In this document: piece by piece, positions 1-6,501 of the stretch
Numbering within the stretch: position 1 is the first letter of the stretch
Layout of the letters: every line of letters begins with the position of its first letter
NCBI GenBank assembly: GCA_910576875.1
Contig: CAJTKI010000054.1
Coordinates: 1-10,839, forward strand
DNA: 10,839 bases
From: an uncultured Christensenella sp.
GTDB taxonomy: Bacteria; Bacillota; Clostridia; Christensenellales; UBA3700
Direction of reading: 5' to 3'
The notes under the pieces: generated by a model
Seen by the model: the letters and a program-made list of their open reading frames with translations, nothing else
Told to the model about the DNA's origin: nothing
The model's database searches: none
Program-made: the position numbers and the translations under genes

Positions 1-1648
1 AGCCGACCGGTATTGCAGATAGATCGATCGTTGCGACCGTCTGCGCGCCGTTCTGTACCGCCGCGATATCTTGCTTGACGCCGCCCGCTTTATCCGCCGT
101 ATACGTCGCCGTCAACTTGACCGTGTCGCCAGACGCGATCCCCGACACCGTCAACGTCGCATCGTAATTGTCGCCGACCGTCCAACTCCATGCGTTGGAC
201 GCCACGGTATTCGTTAACGACACCGTGAGTTGCTTGGGCGTAATCGTAAAGGTCAACGTGCGTTTGCCGCTGCCTCCCGTCTTATCCGCCCAATAATACT
301 CGTCGAGATTGCTCAATACGATCTCTGCCGTATACGTACCGGCAAATTTAGCCGTAATGTTGCCGTTCGTCGCGTCGAACGCAAACGTCGTCGCATCGAT
401 CGCATTGCCGTCCGGATCTTTGCCGGTCAAAGTTGCCTGCATCTTCGTCGAATCGAAGTTTTGCAACGCAAACGTCAAGTCCGCACCGGTGTATTCCTTG
501 CTTTGATCCGCCGTATTGGATCCCAAAGACGGCGCGGTGATCGGCAGCGTTGCATCCGCCGCCGCTTGTCCCAAATCCAAATGGAATGCTGGTCGCACAT
601 CGTATGTAACGGTGACGTCGCCAAACTCATCGCTTGCGCCCGAACTTAAATAATATGAACCGCTCGCAGAACCGGATCGCCCGGAGCGCAACCAATAATT
701 CGCCGAATGCGTCCGTTGCGCATGCGACATATTCCAAATTCCGCCGGTCACACCGCCTGTGCCGCTGTAACCCGTCTCCGCCATACTCGGCAACCACAGA
801 TAGTCGCTTGCCCATTCCGTATAATTCGATTTCGAACTATAATTAAAATTTGCATTATAATAATTTTCGATATCCGGCGTTCCCCATGCCTCGTTGGGGC
901 ATGTTTTATATGCCGAATTGTAACTGCGAATCGTTTCCGTCTCCTGATACGCGACGTCTTTGGGCTGTACGATATAATCGAGCAAAGACACGTTGCGCGC
1001 GCCGTCCATAACGGCATCCATCGTAAACTTCGCATACGGATGCGATGCGCTCTGCGCGATTTGCGTCAACGTCGTCGCGCCCTGCGTCGCCACGTATCCG
1101 CATCCGCCGCTGTTGAGCGCGTTGGCGCGGATATAGCTCGTACTGTACATATTGCTCGGATAGACATCCGTCGGCGTATTGTCTCCCCAAATATTCCATT
1201 GCGACGCATCCGCATCCGTCGCCAGCCACATCGTTGCGATGATACGTCCGTCCGCCAGCTTGCGCAGATCGGTGACCGTCCATTTTTTGCCGTCGATCGT
1301 GACGACGATATCTTTGCCGTTGTTGATGTCGCGGATCGCCTGCGCGTCTTTGTCCGACAAATTGGCGACTGCCGTCTTGTCTTCTCCGGTGTCGCGCAAC
1401 GCATCGATCAGTTTCCAAAACTGCACGCCGTCGAATACTTTTGCATTGCTTTGGGACGTATCGTAATTGCCGAGCAACAATTCGCCGAGCAACACGGCGT
1501 TGTTTGCATTCAGATTGTTGTCGGTGAACGCATACGCGCGATCCGTCGTCGCCGAAATCCCCGCAAACGCCGCGCAGACCGTCAACAAAATCATGCCGAC
1601 CGACAACGCGTTGCGCATCCGATATCGTAATTTTTCGCTGTGCATCAT
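1..1648 (-). CDS. Secreted surface protein with DUF6273-like domain and Ig-like repeats (C-terminus beyond window)
   Basis: An open frame of 549 codons runs from tandem ATG codons at 1648/1645 off the left edge, so the C-terminus is missing. An AGGGA 6 nt before the first ATG supports that start. The N-terminus is a signal peptide: basic residues (KLRYRMR), a hydrophobic core around residues 15-32, and a probable cleavage site after AYA (38-40). Residues about 120-360 resemble the DUF6273 family of secreted Clostridia proteins, with DYLWLPS (282-288), NYWLRSG (317-323) and the ending DVRPAFHLDL (350-359). From about 380 there are Ig-like or MBG-like segments (KEYTGADLTF, AGTYTAEI, TLTFTITPKQLTV). 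A cell-surface or adhesive role is inferred; no catalytic motif is visible. An anchor such as LPXTG or SLH would lie outside the window. The family call is from memory of its motifs. The gene follows the hairpin region 1700-1885, and no convincing promoter lies between the hairpins and the start. Confidence 0.85.
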   Translation of the reverse strand, partial: MMHSEKLRYRMRNALSVGMILLTVCAAFAGISATTDRAYAFTDNNLNANNAVLLGELLLGNYDTSQSNAKVFDGVQFWKLIDALRDTGEDKTAVANLSDKDAQAIRDINNGKDIVVTIDGKKWTVTDLRKLADGRIIATMWLATDADASQWNIWGDNTPTDVYPSNMYSTSYIRANALNSGGCGYVATQGATTLTQIAQSASHPYAKFTMDAVMDGARNVSLLDYIVQPKDVAYQETETIRSYNSAYKTCPNEAWGTPDIENYYNANFNYSSKSNYTEWASDYLWLPSMAETGYSGTGGVTGGIWNMSHAQRTHSANYWLRSGRSGSASGSYYLSSGASDEFGDVTVTYDVRPAFHLDLGQAAADATLPITAPSLGSNTADQSKEYTGADLTFALQNFDSTKMQATLTGKDPDGNAIDATTFAFDATNGNITAKFAGTYTAEIVLSNLDEYYWADKTGGSGKRTLTFTITPKQLTVSLTNTVASNAWSWTVGDNYDATLTVSGIASGDTVKLTATYTADKAGGVKQDIAAVQNGAQTVATIDLSAIPVG

Positions 1649-1699
1649 ATTCGTTCCCTACCCGAATTCTCTCTCGATTCCGTCCCGTAACAACGATTG

Positions 1700-1736
1700 A
1701 AAAAGTTCATGGAATACACCTTTCCATGAACTTTTT
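1700..1736. repeat. Perfect 15-bp hairpin, inverted copy 1
   Basis: Arms 1700-1714 and 1722-1736 are perfectly complementary (15 bp) around a 7-nt loop, TACACCT. Because the stem begins with A5 and ends with T5, either strand yields a stem followed by a U-run, so it could act as a terminator in both directions. On the minus strand it lies about 50 nt upstream of the surface-protein start and could be a leader attenuator. It is an inverted copy of the hairpin at 1848-1882, with the same loop (reverse-complemented) and paired base changes in the stem. Confidence 0.85.
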
Positions 1737-1739
1737 TGC

Positions 1740-1775
1740 TTTTTACGCAATTTTATCGAGCAAATTGCGTGAAAA
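1740..1775. repeat. Central hairpin between the twin hairpins
   Basis: Arms 1740-1753 and 1762-1775 pair over 14 bp with one G-T wobble (1744/1771) around an 8-nt loop, TATCGAGC. It lies just inside the left member of the inverted hairpin pair. Read on the minus strand, its loop-side arm includes TAAAAT (1750-1755), a possible -10 box for leftward transcription, but no good -35 sits at the right distance. Confidence 0.6.
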
Positions 1776-1809
1776 TTCTCCGAAAACGCCGTCAAAACCG
1801 CGTTACGCC

Positions 1810-1838
1810 TTGACAGATATGCCGCTTAGGATTAAAAT
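1810..1838 (+). promoter_or_regulatory. Near-consensus sigma-70 type promoter reading into hairpin 2
   Basis: TTGACA (1810-1815) is followed after exactly 17 nt by TAAAAT (1833-1838). The predicted start is near 1845, just before the hairpin at 1848-1882. No plus-strand gene with a ribosome binding site follows, so the product would be a very short hairpin RNA unless transcription reads through. Chance occurrence cannot be excluded. Confidence 0.5.
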
Positions 1839-1847
1839 ACAGATAGC

Positions 1848-1885
1848 AAAGGTACATGGAAAGGTGTATTCCATGTACCTTTTTT
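1848..1885 (+). terminator. 14-bp hairpin with T6 tail, inverted copy 2
   Basis: Arms 1848-1861 and 1869-1882 pair perfectly (14 bp) around the loop AGGTGTA, and the T-run at 1880-1885 completes a classical intrinsic terminator on the plus strand. Compared with the reverse complement of copy 1, two stem pairs have changed on both sides (T-A to A-T and A-T to G-C), so pairing is preserved. Its likely role is terminator or small-RNA hairpin, or the terminal repeat of a miniature element. Confidence 0.7.
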
Positions 1886-2002
1886 ATCGCCTGTCGGGCG
1901 GGAATATCATACGATTTGCATACCGATCGTCGTCGCTTTGCACGGCGTTTCGGCATCGTCGGAATGTCGCTCGGCGCGTCGTCGGACGCAATCTTCTCCG
2001 TA

Positions 2003-2034
2003 CGACAAACGGACGGCGATACCGCCGTCCGTTT
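2003..2034 (-). terminator. Probable terminator of the plsY-ychF-argS-HD operon
   Basis: A perfect 12-bp, GC-rich stem (2007-2018 with 2023-2034) with a 4-nt loop lies about 30 bp past the stop codon of the HD gene on the minus strand. The minus-strand tail has only three T residues before GTCG, which is weak for an intrinsic terminator. The plus-strand tail has four. It is the best terminator candidate for the leftward operon. Confidence 0.6.
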
Positions 2035-2064
2035 TGAATCCCTTACTATCGGTATGTCCGCGCG

Positions 2065-2658
2065 TCAGGAGCGCTGTTCGTCCAGATACGTCGCGGTCAA
2101 ATCCGCGATATGCGCGCACACCGCAAACGGATACTGTTCGAACGCCGCCGACAACGAAAAATCGCCGCCGCGCGTACGCGCGTCGAATCCGCCCATATGC
2201 CAGTTGATCGCCATCGCTTCGTCGCGCGTCAAGCGCATGAATCCGCCGACGATGTATACCGACTTTTCGCCGTGACCGTACGGCAGGCGGTCGTTGACGG
2301 TATAATAGGGGACTTTCTCCCACATGCCGAACTCGTTCTTGACGTTGCGTTCGGACACCTGATAATAGTCGGTCTTACACGCGTCGTGCAACAGTCCGAC
2401 GATCGCGATGCTCTCGTCGGTAATCTTGTCCCACGCTTGGGCATTGGCGGAGCGCTCGCGTTCGACGAGCTGTTTGAGCCGCAAATAGACGTTGACGGAA
2501 TGCTCGCACAGTCCGCCCGCCTTGGCGTTGTGAAAACGCGTGCTTGCAGGCGCGTCAAAAAAATCGCTCTTGGATAAGTACTCGAACAGCTTGTCCGCGC
2601 CTTCGCGGCGGATATACTGTCGATAAATTTGTTCGAATTGCTGTCTGCTGTCGGTCAT
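2065..2658 (-). CDS. HD-domain metal-dependent phosphohydrolase-like protein
   Basis: The frame encodes 197 residues. AAGGAG sits at normal distance before the ATG at 2658 and fixes the start. The protein carries an HD-superfamily metal-binding pattern: H43 and H53 (FHNAKAGGLCEHS), the core H91-D92 in LLHDACK, H129 in GHGEKS, H154 in INWHMG and D186 in HIADLTA. HD proteins bind divalent metals and hydrolyse phosphate esters of nucleotides or nucleic acids. The helical HD domain resembles the one in YhaM-type 3'-5' exoribonucleases, but there is no OB-fold nucleic-acid domain, so the substrate is unknown. It is the last gene of the operon, 27 bp after argS, and shares an almost identical ribosome binding region with it. 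A housekeeping role in nucleotide or RNA metabolism is inferred from context only. It could also be a generic Clostridia hydrolase of no assigned pathway. Confidence 0.88.
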   Translation of the reverse strand: MTDSRQQFEQIYRQYIRREGADKLFEYLSKSDFFDAPASTRFHNAKAGGLCEHSVNVYLRLKQLVERERSANAQAWDKITDESIAIVGLLHDACKTDYYQVSERNVKNEFGMWEKVPYYTVNDRLPYGHGEKSVYIVGGFMRLTRDEAMAINWHMGGFDARTRGGDFSLSAAFEQYPFAVCAHIADLTATYLDEQRS

Positions 2659-2685
2659 ATCGCTCTCCTTGTCGTCTGCGTACGG

Positions 2686-4371
2686 TTACATGCGTTCCGG
2701 CTTGCCGATCCCGAGCAGATCGAGCGCGGACGCCAGCACGTGCCGCGTCGCGCGCACCAAACGCACGCGCGCTTCCCGCTCCGCGGGCGACGCTTGCAAA
2801 ATGCTGTGTTCGAAATAGAACTTGTTGAACGCCTGCGCGACGTCCACCAGATGGCGACTGACGATGCAGGGTTCGTACTTGCGCGCCGCTTCGACGAGCG
2901 TCTGCGGATAGCGATCGAGCAGACGGATCAATTGCGCCGCTTCGGGATTGTCCAGTCCGCGATAATCGGGTTCGCACTCGCTCTGTCCCGCCTTGGCGAG
3001 CACGCTGTTGCACCGCGCGTACGTGTACTGGATGTACGGCGCGGTTTCGCCGTCGAAATTCAGGCACTTGTCGAAACTGAATACCATATCCTTGATCCGC
3101 GCGTTGTAGAGCATCCCGAATACGACCGCGCCCACGCCGACCTGTTCGGCAACGCCGTCTTTGTCCTGCAAATCGGGGCTTTTGTCGGCGATGACGCCGC
3201 GCGCCTTTTCGACCGCCTTGTCGAGCACTTCTTCGAGCGTGACGACGTGACCGCTGCGCGTGGACATCGCGCCGTCTTCGAGCGATACCATGCCGTGCGC
3301 GACGTGCACCATGTCTTGCGCCCACGGCTCGCCCATGCGCTCCAACACGCCGAAGAATTGGCGGAAATGCAGATTCTGCTGATACGCGACGACGTACAGA
3401 CACCGATCGAAATCATAAGTCCGCTTGCGGTAAAACGCCGCCGCCAGATCGCGCGTCGCGTACAGCGTCGCGCCGTCCGCGCGTACGAGCAAACACGGCG
3501 GCATATCGTCGCCGACGCGCACGATCTGCGCGCCGTCGCTGTATTCGAGCAGCCCTTGCGCGCGCAAATCGTCCAGCACGGGCTGCATCTTGTCGTTGTA
3601 AAAACTCTCGCCCGCATAACTGTCGAAACGCACGTTGAGCCGCGCGTACGTCCGTTCGACTTCGCGCATCGTGATGTCTTTGAAACGGTTCCACAGCGCA
3701 ACCGCTTCCGGATCGCCGTCTTCGATCGCCTTAAACGCCGCGCGCGCCTGATCGTCGAGCGCGGGATCTTGTTCCGCTTCCTTGTGGAAACGCACGTAAA
3801 TATCGAGCAGTCCGCGTACGCCGCTCGATTCGACGAGCGCGGGATCGCCCCATTTGCGATACGCGACGATGAGTTTGCCGAACTGCGTGCCCCAGTCGCC
3901 CAAATGGTTGATGCCGACGACGCGGTATCCGAGTTTGGCATACAGACGATACAGCGCCGCGCCGATCGCGGTGTTGAGCATATGTCCCATATGGAACGGT
4001 TTGGCGATATTGACGGACGAATAGTCGATGCACACCGTCTTGCCCGCGCCTTGGTCGCTCGCGCCGTACGCGTCGCCCTGCGCAAGCACGCGATCGAGCA
4101 CCTGCGCCGCAAGCATCGTCTTGTCCAGCGTATAATTGACGTATCCGGCGACCGCTTCTACCTTGCTGAGCGCGGCGACGCGCGCCGTCTCCTGCGCGAT
4201 GCGACGCGCGATCTCGATCGGAGACGTACGCAATTGTTTGGCAAACTTAAAGCACGGCAGACAGTAATCGCCGTTGGCGCTGTCCTTGGGCGGGACGAGC
4301 ATTTCGTATATTTCCTGCGCGGATACGCCGTCCAGACGCACGGTATCCGCGATCATCCGCTTGTAATCCAT
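2686..4371 (-). CDS. argS: Arginyl-tRNA synthetase (ArgRS)
   Basis: The frame encodes 561 residues, full length for a class I ArgRS, which charges tRNA-Arg with arginine using ATP in the cytoplasm. Visible parts in order: N-terminal Add-1 type domain (about 1-105); catalytic Rossmann fold with SSVNIAKPFHMGH (118-130, HIGH-type motif HMGH at 127-130); GINHLGDWGTQFG (153-165), typical of ArgRS; KMSKS-like AMSTRSG (368-374); and an alpha-helical DALR anticodon-binding domain ending in LDLLGIGKPERM. The first lysine of the usual ArgRS KMSTRKG signature is replaced by alanine. Lys124, just before HMGH, is the residue reported to compensate in ArgRSs lacking a canonical KMSKS. AAGGAGAGCGTC precedes the ATG. 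The gene lies 8 nt after the ychF stop and 27 bp before the HD gene, so the three are co-transcribed. Confidence 0.98.
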   Translation of the reverse strand: MDYKRMIADTVRLDGVSAQEIYEMLVPPKDSANGDYCLPCFKFAKQLRTSPIEIARRIAQETARVAALSKVEAVAGYVNYTLDKTMLAAQVLDRVLAQGDAYGASDQGAGKTVCIDYSSVNIAKPFHMGHMLNTAIGAALYRLYAKLGYRVVGINHLGDWGTQFGKLIVAYRKWGDPALVESSGVRGLLDIYVRFHKEAEQDPALDDQARAAFKAIEDGDPEAVALWNRFKDITMREVERTYARLNVRFDSYAGESFYNDKMQPVLDDLRAQGLLEYSDGAQIVRVGDDMPPCLLVRADGATLYATRDLAAAFYRKRTYDFDRCLYVVAYQQNLHFRQFFGVLERMGEPWAQDMVHVAHGMVSLEDGAMSTRSGHVVTLEEVLDKAVEKARGVIADKSPDLQDKDGVAEQVGVGAVVFGMLYNARIKDMVFSFDKCLNFDGETAPYIQYTYARCNSVLAKAGQSECEPDYRGLDNPEAAQLIRLLDRYPQTLVEAARKYEPCIVSRHLVDVAQAFNKFYFEHSILQASPAEREARVRLVRATRHVLASALDLLGIGKPERM

Positions 4372-4381
4372 GACGCTCTCC

Positions 4382-5473
4382 TTATACGTTGAATCGGAAC
4401 AGCACGACGTCGCCGTCCTTGATCACATAGTCTTTGCCTTCGCTGCGCACCTTGCCCTTTTCTTTGGCGGCGGCGTACGAACCGCATTCCAGCAGCGTGC
4501 GCCAATCCACGATCTCGGCACGGATAAAGCCGCGTTCGAAATCGGAATGGATCTTGCCCGCCGCCTGCGGCGCTTTCGTCCCGCGCACGATCGTCCAGGC
4601 GCGCGTTTCTTTTTCGCCCGCGGTCAAATAACTGATCAGTCCCAGCAACTCGTAGCACGCGCCGACCAGCATGTCCAGTCCGCTGTGTTCGATGCCCAAT
4701 TCCTGTCGGAACAACGCGCTCTCTTCCGCGTCCATCGACGCGAGATCTTCTTCGATCTTCGCGCACAGCACGATGACCGAGCTGCCGCGCTCCGCCGCAT
4801 AGCGTTTGACGGCGGCGACGTGCGCGTTGTCGGGCGCGTCCGTCTCGCCTTCTCCGACGTTGGCGGCGTAAATGACGGGTTTTTCGGTCAGCAAAAAGCT
4901 GTCCCGCACGATCGCCTTGGCGTCGTCGTCGAGCGCTTGCAGTCGGACGGGAACGCCCTTTTCCAACTCTGCGTACACGCGCTCCAACGTCTCGGCCTCG
5001 ACCAGATACTTTTTGTCTCCGCCTTTGGCGGCGTTGCGCGCCTTGGCGATGCGGCGCGTCAAAGACTCCATGTCCGCAAAGATCAGTTCCAGCTCGATCG
5101 TCTCGATGTCGCGCAACGGATCCACGCTGCCGTCCACGTGCGTGATGTTGTCGTCTTCAAAACACCGCACGACGTGCACCACCGCGTCCACTTCGCGGAT
5201 ATGGGACAGGAATTTGTTGCCCAATCCTTCGCCGTGCGACGCGCCTTTGACCAGTCCCGCGATGTCCACGAATTCGAGTACGGTCGGCGTGACCTTTTTG
5301 CTGTTATACAGCGCCGCGAGTTTGTCCAGCCGCTCGTCCGGCACCGCGACGACGCCGACGTTCGGCTCGATCGTGCAGAACGGATAGTTCGCGCTCTCCG
5401 CGCCCGCCTGCGTGATCGCATTGAATAACGTGCTCTTCCCGACGTTGGGAAGTCCGACTACTCCCAGTTTCAT
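4382..5473 (-). CDS. ychF: YchF/OLA1-family ribosome-binding ATPase/GTPase
   Basis: The start is placed at the ATG at 5473, not at an in-frame ATG 27 bp upstream. This gives MKLGVVGLPNVGKST, the family N-terminus, with AGGGAG before it and a length of 363 residues, identical to E. coli YchF. Motifs: G1 GLPNVGKST (7-15), G3 DIAGLVKGAS (70-79), an atypical G4 in AANVGE (203-208) in place of NKxD, G5-like CAKIE (237-241), and a C-terminal TGS domain (about 283-363) ending GDVVLFRFNV. The NVxE-type G4 explains why the family prefers ATP. YchF binds ribosomes and is linked to stress responses and translation. It is the second gene of the operon, 30 bp after plsY and 8 nt before argS, which fits a translation-related role. 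Confidence 0.98.
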   Translation of the reverse strand: MKLGVVGLPNVGKSTLFNAITQAGAESANYPFCTIEPNVGVVAVPDERLDKLAALYNSKKVTPTVLEFVDIAGLVKGASHGEGLGNKFLSHIREVDAVVHVVRCFEDDNITHVDGSVDPLRDIETIELELIFADMESLTRRIAKARNAAKGGDKKYLVEAETLERVYAELEKGVPVRLQALDDDAKAIVRDSFLLTEKPVIYAANVGEGETDAPDNAHVAAVKRYAAERGSSVIVLCAKIEEDLASMDAEESALFRQELGIEHSGLDMLVGACYELLGLISYLTAGEKETRAWTIVRGTKAPQAAGKIHSDFERGFIRAEIVDWRTLLECGSYAAAKEKGKVRSEGKDYVIKDGDVVLFRFNV

Positions 5474-5483
5474 ATATGCTCCC

Positions 5484-5499
5484 TGCCGCCGTTGCGGCA
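5484..5499 (-). other. Small hairpin between plsY and ychF
   Basis: TGCCGC (5484-5489) pairs with GCGGCA (5494-5499) around a 4-nt loop in the 30-bp gap between plsY and ychF, directly before the ychF ribosome binding site. It has no T-run, so it is not a terminator. It could affect mRNA processing or ychF translation, or be incidental. Confidence 0.35.
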
Positions 5500-5503
5500 A
5501 ATT

Positions 5504-6229
5504 TTATTCGTTTTCCGAATCGCGCGTTTGCGCCGCGTCGCCGTCCGATACGGGGTCCGCTTGCTGCGTCTGCGACGCGTCGGTCTGCGCACCCTGCGCG
5601 CCGTCCGAGCCGCGCGGGGATTTGGGTTTCTTAAACAAATCCAGCGTGTTTTCCTTGCCTTGCAAAATGCGCACGATGTTGCTCCGATGCGACACGACGA
5701 CCAGCAGCCAAATCGTGATGCAGACCAAGATCACCGACAGACTGTCGCGACTGATCACGCATTGCCATACCGTCAATACGCTGATCGAGACGAGCGATCC
5801 GATAAAGCCGTATTTGAGCGCAAACAGCGCGACGATCAAGCCGACCAGCACGACGCTCGCAACGATCGGATTGGCGACCATAAACACGCCGATCGACGTC
5901 GCGACGCCTTTGCCGCCCTTAAACCGCGTATAGATCGGGAACACGTGTCCCGCGATCGTAATCAAACCGAAGATAAACAGCCAATCCGTGCTCTTGCCGA
6001 CCGCGTACATGCCGATCAGCGCGAACGCGACGCCCTTTGCCGCGTCGCAGACGAACGTCAGCACGCCCCACAGCTTGCCCACCGAACGCAATACGTTCAT
6101 CGTGCCCGGGTTTTTGCTCCCGACCGCGCGGATATTGACGTGGCGAATTTTGGCGAAAACGGTCGCAAAATTGATCGACCCCACCAGATACGCCGCGATT
6201 GCCGCTATGATTTTCCAAACTGTCTCCAC
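5504..6229 (-). CDS. plsY: Acyl-phosphate:glycerol-3-phosphate acyltransferase PlsY with hydrophilic C-terminal tail
   Basis: PlsY is a membrane enzyme that transfers an acyl group from acyl-phosphate (made by PlsX) to glycerol-3-phosphate, the first step of phospholipid synthesis. I place the start at GTG 6229 because GTGGAG lies 6 nt before it. ATG codons upstream, at 6274 and nearby, lack ribosome binding sites and sit very close to the predicted transcription start. This gives 241 residues. Motifs: GSINFA near 17-22, GSKNPGTMNVLR (37-48), and the glycine-rich GHVFPIYTRFKGGKGVAT (94-111), with several hydrophobic helices between. Residues 202-241 form an extra tail rich in Q, D, S and A after KKPKSPRG, beyond the usual family length of about 200; its role is unknown. 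It is first in the operon plsY-ychF-argS-HD and has a promoter at 6287-6315. Confidence 0.95.
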   Translation of the reverse strand: METVWKIIAAIAAYLVGSINFATVFAKIRHVNIRAVGSKNPGTMNVLRSVGKLWGVLTFVCDAAKGVAFALIGMYAVGKSTDWLFIFGLITIAGHVFPIYTRFKGGKGVATSIGVFMVANPIVASVVLVGLIVALFALKYGFIGSLVSISVLTVWQCVISRDSLSVILVCITIWLLVVVSHRSNIVRILQGKENTLDLFKKPKSPRGSDGAQGAQTDASQTQQADPVSDGDAAQTRDSENE

Positions 6230-6286
6230 CGAACGCTCCACACCGCATGCGCGCATCTCGCCGCGCATGCGCAAAAAGATAGTTAC

Positions 6287-6315
6287 AGTATAACACAGCC
6301 GCCGCGATTAGGCAA
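6287..6315 (-). promoter_or_regulatory. Promoter of the plsY-ychF-argS-HD operon
   Basis: On the minus strand TTGCCT (6310-6315) is followed after 17 nt by TATACT (6287-6292), a good sigma-70/sigma-A match. The predicted start near 6280 gives a leader of about 50 nt before the GTG start. That leader contains GCATGCGC...GCGCATGC, able to form an 8-bp stem just ahead of the plsY ribosome binding site. Confidence 0.75.
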
Positions 6316-6355
6316 CCCAAATTCCGCGCGCCAGACAACTTTCCGCGCAGCCGAT

Positions 6356-6404
6356 TTTTCCATACGATCGGCGAAATTATCCATACGTCCGATTGGATAA
6401 TCGG
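6356..6404 (+). promoter_or_regulatory. Paired direct repeats and dyads upstream of the lipoprotein promoter
   Basis: TTTTCCATACG (6356-6366) and TTATCCATACG (6377-6387) differ at one base and are exactly 21 bp apart, about two helical turns. Each lies with a dyad: GCCGAT/ATCGGC (6350-6355 and 6367-6372) and CCGATT/AATCGG (6389-6394 and 6399-6404). The last arm ends 2 bp before the -35 box. This looks like an operator. TTATCCATA is also one base from the DnaA box TTATCCACA. Confidence 0.45.
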
Positions 6405-6406
6405 GG

Positions 6407-6435
6407 TTGACTTTTGCCTTTGCGTCCGCTATAAT
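6407..6435 (+). promoter_or_regulatory. Strong promoter of the lipoprotein gene
   Basis: TTGACT (6407-6412), a 17-nt spacer and a perfect TATAAT (6430-6435) form a near-consensus promoter. The start near 6442 gives a leader of about 60 nt. The gene is transcribed divergently from the plsY operon. Confidence 0.85.
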
Positions 6436-6451
6436 AGATATGTATCGAAGT

Positions 6452-6473
6452 TCCGACGACGGTTCGCGTCGGA
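6452..6473 (+). other. Hairpin in the lipoprotein mRNA leader
   Basis: TCCGACG (6452-6458) pairs with CGTCGGA (6467-6473) around an 8-nt loop, about 10 nt after the predicted transcript 5' end. It is followed by ATATTTTG rather than a clean U-run, so 5'-end mRNA stabilisation is as likely as attenuation. Confidence 0.45.
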
Positions 6474-6501
6474 TATTTTGTACCGATCGCAAGGGTGGAC
6501 T

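Noticed and set aside
707..1630. Plus-strand open frame of 307 codons opposite the surface protein gene
   Set aside because: The minus-strand frame has a signal peptide and DUF6273-like motifs; the plus-strand translation is arginine-rich and featureless.
1700..1885. Insertion sequence with transposase
   Set aside because: The 186-bp segment has inverted ends but no transposase frame and no visible target-site duplication, so only a miniature or non-mobile element is possible.
2629..4392. Plus-strand open frame of 587 codons opposite argS
   Set aside because: It mirrors argS, which has full family motifs and a ribosome binding site. GC-rich codons leave few stops on the opposite strand, and the arginine- and histidine-rich translation matches no family.
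4370..5428. Plus-strand open frame of 352 codons opposite ychF
   Set aside because: It is an antisense shadow of ychF, with no ribosome binding site and no recognisable protein.
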